A stretch of 48,826 nt of DNA from a virus, in the IMG/VR virus record IMGVR_UViG_3300047548_000375, positions 1-48,826 of that record; one strand, given 5' to 3'. This document shows, one piece after another, positions 39,391-46,488 of the stretch. Within the stretch, counting starts at the first letter, position 1. Each line of letters begins with the position of its first letter. The position numbers and the translations under genes were made by a program. The notes under the pieces are model-generated. The model had not been told where the DNA came from. It saw only the letters and a program-made list of their open reading frames with translations, and did not search any database.

Positions 39391-40555
39391 TGTATTAAGT
39401 CAAATAGAAGTAGAAAAGTATAATCAGAAACGCAGAGACTTTGACAAGTCTAGAGAAATCAATACAATTAGTCCCTGTGTCGCACCATATAATAATATGT
39501 ATTTTACAACAGAAGGACATGCTGCACCTTGTTGGCTGTTAGTGGGCCATTTAGAAAAATGGGGCCCAAATAGGTCTATTCGTGATATATGGTTCGGTGA
39601 ATATTTTACACAATACAGAGAGAATTTAAAGAAAAATACTTTCAATAGTAAATGCAGAGTATGTAAACAGAAAATAGAAGCTGATACTTGGCCTCTTGCT
39701 ATGGCATATGATGGGTTTAAAGTAAAAGATTATCCAACATGTTTAGAATTAGAGTTAAGCAATCAATGTAATTTAGAATGCGTAATGTGTGAGGGTAGAT
39801 TAAGTTCTGGTATAAGAAAAAATAGAGACAAAATGCCACCGTTACCAATGGTATATGATGACAGTTTTGTAGAACAGTTAAAAGAATTTATTCCGCATTT
39901 ACAAGAATTAAGATTTAACGGTGGCGAACCATTTGCACAAAAAATTGTTTATGACATTTGCATGTTAGTTGCCGAATTAAATCCTGGATTAAGAATTAAT
40001 ATTGCAACAAACGGAACCGTATATAATAAACAAGTTAGAACTATACTAGATAAATGTAATATCCATTTAAATATTAGTATTGATAGCCTGGATAAACAGA
40101 ATTACGAATCAATACGTATTAATGGTGACTTTGATGTACTAATGGAAAACTTCAAAATCTTTAATCAGTATTGTAAGGACAATAATCGTGGGCTAAGTGT
40201 CATGGTAAATCCTATGCGTAATAACTGGTGGGAAATGCCCAACTTTGTTAGATTCACTAATAACAATGGTGTACATTTGTGGTATAATACTATTCATCAC
40301 CCTGAACATTTAGGTATTTGGAATTTACCTAGTAATACTTTAAAAGAAATACTAGTAACCTTAACTCCTGTAGTTGACGAGTTAAAACCCATAGACCATT
40401 CTAATTATGTAGCTCATGGTAATTGGGAAAAATTTGACCACTTTGTTAATAAACAAATAACGAATTGGTATAATAAACAATTAGCTAGAGAACAAGAAAC
40501 AATTAGAAATACCATACCAATAATAGAAGCAAATAGTTATAGGGGTTTAAAGTGA
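39383..40555 (+). CDS. Radical SAM protein with variant N-terminal twitch domain
   Basis: The 390-residue protein has the radical SAM motif C129-x3-C133-x2-C136 (QCNLECVMC), RFNGGEPFAQKI and NIATNGTVYNKQ. The N-terminal auxiliary domain is altered: Cys32 (PCVAPYNNMYFTTEGHAAPC), a single Cys50 followed by Trp where the sister proteins have a Cys pair, then Cys91 and Cys94 (KCRVCKQKIEADTW) without the following CWDEEAAG. It may therefore ligate its auxiliary cluster differently. The eight-base overlap with the previous gene is ATGGATAA. Reaction and substrate are unknown. Confidence 0.83.
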   Translation: MDNVLSQIEVEKYNQKRRDFDKSREINTISPCVAPYNNMYFTTEGHAAPCWLLVGHLEKWGPNRSIRDIWFGEYFTQYRENLKKNTFNSKCRVCKQKIEADTWPLAMAYDGFKVKDYPTCLELELSNQCNLECVMCEGRLSSGIRKNRDKMPPLPMVYDDSFVEQLKEFIPHLQELRFNGGEPFAQKIVYDICMLVAELNPGLRINIATNGTVYNKQVRTILDKCNIHLNISIDSLDKQNYESIRINGDFDVLMENFKIFNQYCKDNNRGLSVMVNPMRNNWWEMPNFVRFTNNNGVHLWYNTIHHPEHLGIWNLPSNTLKEILVTLTPVVDELKPIDHSNYVAHGNWEKFDHFVNKQITNWYNKQLAREQETIRNTIPIIEANSYRGLK

Positions 40556-41379
40556 AGAAAATTTTATTAAATGGCTGTAGTTTTGTTGCAGGAGATGCAC
40601 TGACATGGAATACGCACTACCATGATATTGATTGGATGAAACACATTTTTTATAGAAAATTACACCCTGTATATACAAGCAAGCAAGTACAACAATTTTA
40701 TCTAAATTATAAAGATAATTTACGAGGGAAAGATAACCTTAGTGGTCAATTAAATAAAATATTGAACGTTGATGTGGTCGATATTTCTGAAGATGGTAAT
40801 TCTAATGATGCTATAACCGTAAAAACTATTTCTTACCTAGAAAAATTGTCTGCTGAAGAAAGAAAAAACTATCATGTTTGTGTAGGTTGGACTGAATTCA
40901 CTAGAAGAATGGTTTGGATGTCAAATTTTAATACATTTTTCTCACTTCACAATTCACATTTAAATAATTCAACTTTTGAAGATAGACACCAATTTATTAA
41001 AGAAGTTATAGTTAATTCTCCTGACCAGGATCATTACACTAATTTTTTTAATAATGTTTTTTTCCTACAATGCTATCTGAAACTAAACAACATATCATAT
41101 ACTTTTTGGAGAAGTTTGGGTAACTCGTCGTCTATGTTTACAACATCTGATGATTCAATAGCAATAAAAAATATGCACCTACGGCATGATAAAATTTTAA
41201 ATAAAGAAGATTGGATCAGCTTTGATAATGAAGAATATCCATGGTTAGGAAAAGTTTGGTGGGATATTCTTAGTGAAAACAAACACACTATTAATAATGA
41301 AAATCTCCACCCTAATTTGGAAGGAGTTATTCAATTTTCTAATAGAATTGCTCCTAAAATTAAGCCGCTCGTTCAATAA
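40552..41379 (+). CDS. SGNH-hydrolase-like protein
   Basis: The GTG start at 40552 is supported by AGGGG at 40541-40545 and by a GTGA overlap with the previous stop. The 275-residue protein opens with KKILLNGCSFVAGD, which matches SGNH block I with Gly-Cys-Ser in place of Gly-Asp-Ser. An Asn-containing segment (EDGNSNDAITVKTISYL) fits block II/III, and the C-terminus has NLHPNLEGVIQFSNRI, where HPN resembles the block V His. SGNH enzymes often remove or add acyl groups on glycans; that would fit the neighbouring sugar-related genes, but activity is not shown. It overlaps tail-to-tail by 20 bases with the minus-strand gene at 41360. Confidence 0.55.
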   Translation: MKKILLNGCSFVAGDALTWNTHYHDIDWMKHIFYRKLHPVYTSKQVQQFYLNYKDNLRGKDNLSGQLNKILNVDVVDISEDGNSNDAITVKTISYLEKLSAEERKNYHVCVGWTEFTRRMVWMSNFNTFFSLHNSHLNNSTFEDRHQFIKEVIVNSPDQDHYTNFFNNVFFLQCYLKLNNISYTFWRSLGNSSSMFTTSDDSIAIKNMHLRHDKILNKEDWISFDNEEYPWLGKVWWDILSENKHTINNENLHPNLEGVIQFSNRIAPKIKPLVQ

Positions 41380-43939
41380 CAATTAACCCTTCGACTTGAT
41401 TGCTAATCTTCCAATTAGAATCTAGAAACAAATTAACACCCTTTGTTATTTTATCATCCGACTCATATTGATGAACTAACATTTTTCCTTCTTTGGTTAA
41501 TATGTTGGAGAAGAACGTTAGGTTGTTTAGTAATCTATCAGTGTCGGGTATTGAAAATAATATTAGGTCGATTGATGCAGGCCATTTATAATAATTAGGT
41601 TCGGCATAAGGATCTATAATATTTGATATATTCTTAAATTTCTGCAAAAGAAAGTTTCTTGCTAGCCTACCAGTCAAATCTTCATTTTTTAATTTTTGAA
41701 TATTCTCTAACCACGAATATACTTTTTCTTTTGGAATGGATAACTGTCTTGCTAAATCTAATAATTGTATAACTAACCACGGTTCATCTGTTTGTGGCAT
41801 TAAAGGATGTTCTTCATTTGCATGAAATGGGTTGCAAGTAATCACGTTTAATGTTTTATTAGCGTTCGCAATTATTGCGGCTCTACCACCGGGATTGTGT
41901 CCAATATCAACTGCGTCTCCGTTCGCCGGAGTATTTCTTGCAATTTCATGTAGAAAATTTCTTTCTGCGATTGCCATGGAAGAAAAACAACTTTCTAATG
42001 TTAACTCTGCAGGTCTTGTATCAGTTGCTATATAGAATATTTTTCTTAGAGTTGTCTTTTTGCTAGTAACCCATGTACCAGATGATTCGTATGTGTACTC
42101 AAAATCTTCTACTCCGGGTATATGAGTTTCAGTATGAGTAAATTTGTACGTGTTCAGCACACTGTAATTACCTTTGTCATCAATTTTAAATCTAATTCTC
42201 GCATTGAATGAATATTTGTCAGGATCCATTGCAAAGATAAAATCTTGTCTGTCTAGTTCATCACTGAAATTTAAAGTAATTTCATACCCTCCCTTGATTC
42301 TCCATAGCATTCTTAGGAAGCCAAATACTTCATTCATAATACTATTGGCAAAATCACCGTGTTCTGAATTGATTATGTTGTAGTCAAAATCTTCATAGTC
42401 AATTTCAGTTGAAATTTCCTCAGTATCAAAATCTATAGAAAAATGTTTGGTTATATCACCTACAGAATGCACATTTGTTAATGTTCCTCCGTATTGTTTG
42501 CACAGATACAACCAAATATGCATGAGTTTGATTCTAATCATTCTATGCAATCTAGTATTCTTCATATCTAGTGTATACCATCCACCTAAAAATGGTTTGT
42601 TTCGTGGGTTTATGTTATACTTTTCACGATTGTCATAGTCTGAGCCGTAGTTGTCTCCTAGACCGGGCCCCGGGCTTACGGCAAGAATCCTAGCTCTATG
42701 GTTCCATAACATGTTAAAGCTGTGCGTAAATGCCTCTATATCTTCTCCGGGCGCGCCTATCACCCAACATGCAGAGACTTGCATCCCTGCTTTAGCACTG
42801 TCGATTAAATTTTGATTTATTTCAGCTACTGTATTTTTCTTGTTAATAAGTTTCAATACCTTGTCGCTACCGGTTTCAATACCATAATTAAACCCCTGAC
42901 ATCCTGCAGCCTTCATTAATTTGTAAAATTCTAAATCCATCCTACCGTCGCATCTAGCGTAGCCCCACCAGGTTATACCTAAATTTCTTTCGACTAAACC
43001 CTCACAGAATTTTCTAAACTCTTTTAAGTTCCCGTTCATTAAGCTATCAACAAAGGACACAAAGTTTATACCATATTTGTTAACCTGATATTCTAGTTCA
43101 TCGATGACGTTAACGGATCCTCTGTCTCTGAATTTCCAATAATATACTTCTGTACAATAACTACACTTAGCAATACATCCTCTACTAATTTCAGCACATA
43201 TAGAATTTTTACCCCAGTACTTTTCTAAATCAAAGTCTGAATAGTCAGGGTATGGCAAGCTGTCAATATCAATACGTGTGTCGCTGTATAAACTTCCGAT
43301 TGATGTTTTATTTGGTTTAATTCCCTGTTCCCAATTACTTAGGAAATCTAAGATGTGCTGTTCACTTTCCCCTATAAAATAGTAATCAGCCTCCGGTATC
43401 ATTTTAAAATTGCGTTCGTGGCACTGCGGACCGCCCATGATTATTGTAACATTGGGTTTAATTTTTTTAATTTCTCTTATCATCCACTCAGTAGGATGCA
43501 AATTGGTATAATATGTACTAAATCCTATGATATCAGTATCTTCTTCCAGTATTTTGTTTAAGTAGTTTCGAAGTATGGATTCGTATGTAGGATGAATTCT
43601 TTTTGAATATTCTGGTTCTTGCCACCAATAATAGTTTGCACCATTCCATGCATCAGCTAAATCGGGATTAGCCTCTTTCAATGCATAATGTGATTCAACG
43701 TTGAAATCAAAGACTCTGGTATAATATCCTGCTTCTCTAGTCAATGCTGATAGTCTTGCTAGATTATAGGGAGGCATGTATATAGCCCAGCTACCTAATA
43801 CACATAATGTTATTTTAGTTTTTCTAGTAGCGGAAATGACACCAACTGGTTTTACATTTAATCTAAGTTTTCTTTCATTTGGTGCTGTATTTTTAGGGAA
43901 CACATTCTCCGCTAACCAAGTATCTTTATCCATTGCCAT
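41360..43939 (-). CDS. B12-binding-type radical SAM protein fused to a C-terminal methyltransferase-like domain
   Basis: The 859-residue protein has three parts. Residues ~40-200 form a Rossmann, cobalamin-binding-type domain (YMPPYNLARLSALTREAGYY, DIIGFSTYYTNL, KPNVTIIMGGPQCHE). Residues ~245-460 are the radical SAM core with C255-x3-C259-x2-C262 (SRGCIAKCSYC), NYGIETGSDKVL and a G-A-P-G-E element. Residues ~660-859 look like a class I SAM methyltransferase: motif-I-like AVDIGHNPGGRAAIIANA, then NVITCNPF, SIDLILFSIPDTDRLLNNLT and a closing strand pair. The classic DxHxxG cobalamin-ligand motif is not visible, which is common in this superfamily. Class B enzymes of this type often methylate unreactive carbons. 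It is last in a three-gene minus-strand run; its start overlaps the previous stop as TAATG. Confidence 0.8.
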   Translation of the reverse strand: MAMDKDTWLAENVFPKNTAPNERKLRLNVKPVGVISATRKTKITLCVLGSWAIYMPPYNLARLSALTREAGYYTRVFDFNVESHYALKEANPDLADAWNGANYYWWQEPEYSKRIHPTYESILRNYLNKILEEDTDIIGFSTYYTNLHPTEWMIREIKKIKPNVTIIMGGPQCHERNFKMIPEADYYFIGESEQHILDFLSNWEQGIKPNKTSIGSLYSDTRIDIDSLPYPDYSDFDLEKYWGKNSICAEISRGCIAKCSYCTEVYYWKFRDRGSVNVIDELEYQVNKYGINFVSFVDSLMNGNLKEFRKFCEGLVERNLGITWWGYARCDGRMDLEFYKLMKAAGCQGFNYGIETGSDKVLKLINKKNTVAEINQNLIDSAKAGMQVSACWVIGAPGEDIEAFTHSFNMLWNHRARILAVSPGPGLGDNYGSDYDNREKYNINPRNKPFLGGWYTLDMKNTRLHRMIRIKLMHIWLYLCKQYGGTLTNVHSVGDITKHFSIDFDTEEISTEIDYEDFDYNIINSEHGDFANSIMNEVFGFLRMLWRIKGGYEITLNFSDELDRQDFIFAMDPDKYSFNARIRFKIDDKGNYSVLNTYKFTHTETHIPGVEDFEYTYESSGTWVTSKKTTLRKIFYIATDTRPAELTLESCFSSMAIAERNFLHEIARNTPANGDAVDIGHNPGGRAAIIANANKTLNVITCNPFHANEEHPLMPQTDEPWLVIQLLDLARQLSIPKEKVYSWLENIQKLKNEDLTGRLARNFLLQKFKNISNIIDPYAEPNYYKWPASIDLILFSIPDTDRLLNNLTFFSNILTKEGKMLVHQYESDDKITKGVNLFLDSNWKISNQVEGLIVIERAA

Positions 43940-45000
43940 TATTTTCTATCTCCGAATAGTAAGAAATCTTCTTTCTTGTACCCGACCATAATCTCAGATC
44001 CTGAACCTTCATTAGGTGCGCTGTTTTTATTATTAAGACTTCCCCTAATAGGAACAATAGCCCAAGTGCAATAGTCTTTGAAGTATGGTAAATTCTTTAA
44101 TTCTTCTTCCAGGCTAAGTGTTTCTTCAACATTGTGTGGTGCCATCATAAACTTAACTTCTAAGTGACCTACACCTACATTTTTATTTTCAGCTTTTTCT
44201 TTTGCGACTGCTTCAACAACTTTAACGAATTTTGCTCTATCGTAGAATTCAAAGTGTACTGATAAGTTCAAATCACCGTAGTGAATAATTTCCTGATAGT
44301 AATCGGGCTTTCGACTTCCATTACTGTGCAAGCTAACGTGATGCCCACATGCGTTTAAATAACGTAGCCAATCTAAGAAATCTTTGTTAACTGTGGGCTC
44401 GCCACCGCTAATAATGAAATTAACGCTTTCTCCCTTAGTAAACTTACTTTCAATCAAGTGAGTAGCTCGCATTAATTCTTCTAGTGATTTATGTGGATCA
44501 GTATTGTTATGAATCCATGGCCAACAATAACTGCAATCATAATTGCATCGACGACCTATTTCCCAGTAAATTTGCTTCTGCGTACTAGCATGAGTTCTTT
44601 CCATACTAACAAAATCGGTTAAGTCTGGTTTATGCAATTCGGGTTGTACGGGTAAATTTTGTCCTTTTCTTAATGTACCTACAAATTCTATTTTGCTTGC
44701 TTTTGGAATAAACAAATCAGCACCACAGCTACATACATTTTTTGTACAGTCGATCCAATCGTTTGGTACATTAAAATCATCCCACACACTTCCTAATTTA
44801 CCACCTACTCGGCAACTTGCAGTCCAAACACCGCCATCCATGTCTATGAATAAACTATCAACACCTGCCCCACACTTCCATCCTGTAAGATAATTAAGTC
44901 TCGCACCTACTAATTCGTCAGTGGACCAATCTCTCCATTTACCTTCACTATTGTATGTTCTAATGGGTTTGCCGGGTGTAAATTCATAATTGTCTGTCAT
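43939..45000 (-). CDS. Radical SAM protein with permuted N-terminal SPASM/twitch-like domain
   Basis: In this 353-residue protein the auxiliary Fe-S domain comes first: Cys43, 63, 85, 90 and 92 around GWKCGAGVDSLFIDMDGGVW and CRVGGKLGSVW. The core follows with C152-x3-C156-x2-C159 (RRCNYDCSYC), IISGGEPTVNKDF and SLHSNGSRKPDYY. The cysteine spacing (20, 22, 5, 2) is almost the same as in the C-terminal domain of the protein at 34556 (20, 23, 5, 2), so the domain order is reversed between the two. GGAG precedes the ATG, which overlaps the upstream stop (ATGA). The phrase WEIGRRCNYDCSYCWPW is reminiscent of QueE-like organising radical SAM proteins, but no specific reaction can be named. Confidence 0.83.
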   Translation of the reverse strand: MTDNYEFTPGKPIRTYNSEGKWRDWSTDELVGARLNYLTGWKCGAGVDSLFIDMDGGVWTASCRVGGKLGSVWDDFNVPNDWIDCTKNVCSCGADLFIPKASKIEFVGTLRKGQNLPVQPELHKPDLTDFVSMERTHASTQKQIYWEIGRRCNYDCSYCWPWIHNNTDPHKSLEELMRATHLIESKFTKGESVNFIISGGEPTVNKDFLDWLRYLNACGHHVSLHSNGSRKPDYYQEIIHYGDLNLSVHFEFYDRAKFVKVVEAVAKEKAENKNVGVGHLEVKFMMAPHNVEETLSLEEELKNLPYFKDYCTWAIVPIRGSLNNKNSAPNEGSGSEIMVGYKKEDFLLFGDRK

Positions 45001-46352
45001 TGTGTTTCTCCACAGCGTTTATAAAAATCTTTAAATTCAGGGAAAGTTTCTATAAAATTAAGACCGCGCAATTCATCAAAGTCTTTGAACCAAGAATAAA
45101 ATTCTTTTCTTAATTCTTTTTGGTCAGTGTCGCTATTTTTTATACTATCTCTTAAATTTATTAAAAAGTTTGTGTATGTATCCCAACGTCCAAAATGGTC
45201 ATGAAAGTTAGGCATCGATTCTTGCACAGAAGTGATCCATTCTATTGCATCGGTGAGATAGTCAGCAAAATCAGGAGTAAGTATGAAAGGAGTATGACAA
45301 TTAGGCCATGTTACGATGTTTTGTTTTAACATCACTGGTTTTCCTGTAGTTTGACTTATATTATATACCCATTGCAAAAACTTTTTGTATCTAGGAATAC
45401 TCAGTGCAGTAATACTAGGTAAAAACCCCAACGTAACCCTATCATTCTCTTTAGTTGCATCGAATAACTTATATACATTATTTTCAAAACGCTTCCATTC
45501 TAAACCGTTCCTAATGTATTCAGCTTGTTCTTCTGTACTTTCCATGCTAATTAAAATTTCTAATTTGAATTTTTCATTTAACTTAGGAAGATAATTCATT
45601 AACCTGTTGAAATAATTTTCAGGTGTATGTAAATTAGTTACTATCCATATTGTTGTGTCATTATTAGGTACATCTTTGTATACTTCTAACAATCTATCGA
45701 TAAATGGATAAAAGTCAGGCGTGATTAATGGCTCGCCTCCTATAATGCCAATTCTATTCAAACTATGCTTTGCTTCTTGATCTACCCATTTCCAAAATAA
45801 GTCAATGAATTCTTGGTTAGGTGATCCCGATACTTCATTGTATGTTTCTTGAGAAATTTTAAATTTTTTCAAACTCTCAGTAGCCCATTGACTGCTGTAC
45901 ACGTGGTTACAATACATGCATTTTAAATCGCATGTATTTCCTAAACTGACTTCTAGCATGAATGGTTTATGGCTTCTGAGAATCTTAGAATCCAATGTTA
46001 CTTGCTCTGACACTACATCCATGTTTGAGTCAGAAAACTCCTCAAACATATTTAGGTTATGTGCCATATTTATAAATCCTTCATGGCTGTTTCCCCTAAG
46101 GCTAACTGCACCTTTATCTTCTATCTGCCAGCACTGCCCGCAATCACCGTGCCTTTCACCCTTAATCATTTCAAATCTTCTTTGTATCTGATATTCTGTA
46201 TTCAAAAAAAGATTAATGTCATAAGTAGACATATCCTCTTTGCTCACTGATTGAAAGGGAGTTTTACAGCAAGTTCTTATTTGATTTCTGGTTAAACTGA
46301 TATTGGGATAACCCCAGCGTAAATGACAAAGACTTTTTTCGTATGGAGGCAT
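44997..46352 (-). CDS. Radical SAM protein with N-terminal twitch domain, paralogue of the gene at 35500
   Basis: The 451-residue protein is a full-length paralogue of the 453-residue protein at 35500. The auxiliary-domain cysteines occupy the same residues (9, 28, 29, 71, 74), and CGQCWQIEDKG matches CASCWRLEDSG. The core has C141-x3-C145-x2-C148 (GNTCDLKCMYC) and IGIIGGEPLITPDF, followed by IWIVTNLHTPENYFNRLMNY as in the sister protein. It is first in the minus-strand run and has a CATAAATA octamer 19 bases upstream, with no clear ribosome site. The substrate is unknown; the duplication suggests two related substrates or sites. Confidence 0.85.
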   Translation of the reverse strand: MPPYEKSLCHLRWGYPNISLTRNQIRTCCKTPFQSVSKEDMSTYDINLFLNTEYQIQRRFEMIKGERHGDCGQCWQIEDKGAVSLRGNSHEGFINMAHNLNMFEEFSDSNMDVVSEQVTLDSKILRSHKPFMLEVSLGNTCDLKCMYCNHVYSSQWATESLKKFKISQETYNEVSGSPNQEFIDLFWKWVDQEAKHSLNRIGIIGGEPLITPDFYPFIDRLLEVYKDVPNNDTTIWIVTNLHTPENYFNRLMNYLPKLNEKFKLEILISMESTEEQAEYIRNGLEWKRFENNVYKLFDATKENDRVTLGFLPSITALSIPRYKKFLQWVYNISQTTGKPVMLKQNIVTWPNCHTPFILTPDFADYLTDAIEWITSVQESMPNFHDHFGRWDTYTNFLINLRDSIKNSDTDQKELRKEFYSWFKDFDELRGLNFIETFPEFKDFYKRCGETQ

Positions 46353-46361
46353 GTTGAAACT

Positions 46362-46369
46362 TATAAATA
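46362..46369 (+). promoter_or_regulatory. T4-type late promoter, exact TATAAATA
   Basis: This is the only perfect TATAAATA at a gene boundary that I noted in the window. It faces the micro-ORF and carbamoyltransferase and ends seven bases before the ATG at 46377. It forms half of an inverted repeat (ATAAATA-GT-TATTTAT, 46363-46378) with the opposing octamer. Confidence 0.65.
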
Positions 46370-46371
46370 GT

Positions 46372-46379
46372 TATTTATG
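46372..46379 (-). promoter_or_regulatory. T4-type late promoter for the minus-strand radical SAM run
   Basis: On the minus strand the octamer reads CATAAATA and ends 19 bases before the ATG at 46352. It sits two bases from the plus-strand TATAAATA, so the two promoters point across each other. Confidence 0.6.
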
Positions 46380-46487
46380 AGTATAAGTATGGGATTTTTT
46401 AAAAATTGGATATCAAAGTTAATCAGAGAATACAAATATCGCAAGAGACTAAAAGAACTCAAAAAGCGTGACCCTTTTATTTACTAA
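46377..46487 (+). CDS. 36-residue basic micro-protein ending DPFIY, paired with the carbamoyltransferase
   Basis: The frame ATG...TAA encodes 36 residues: an amphipathic start (MGFFKNWISKLIREYKYRK from the second Met) and a Lys/Arg-rich end (KRLKELKKRDPFIY). The stop is one base before the carbamoyltransferase ATG, which argues for coupling. Small proteins with a terminal PFIY element occur beside NodU-type carbamoyltransferases (the DUF5989 type); the resemblance here is limited to that ending. An internal ATG at 46389 would give 32 residues. The first ATG lies only seven bases from the late promoter octamer, so the message may be almost leaderless. Function unknown; a partner or anchor for the enzyme is possible. 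Confidence 0.55.
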   Translation: MSISMGFFKNWISKLIREYKYRKRLKELKKRDPFIY

Positions 46488-46488
46488 A

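Noticed and set aside
34556-46352. Radical SAM cluster as a classical RiPP pathway with a small precursor peptide
   Set aside because: No short precursor with a leader/core layout, peptidase or ABC exporter was found nearby; the two micro-ORFs found do not resemble precursors. The idea is left open only for the repeat protein.
46468-46488. GTG start seven codons upstream of the carbamoyltransferase ATG
   Set aside because: It would overlap the micro-ORF, and the family N-terminus begins at the ATG 46489.
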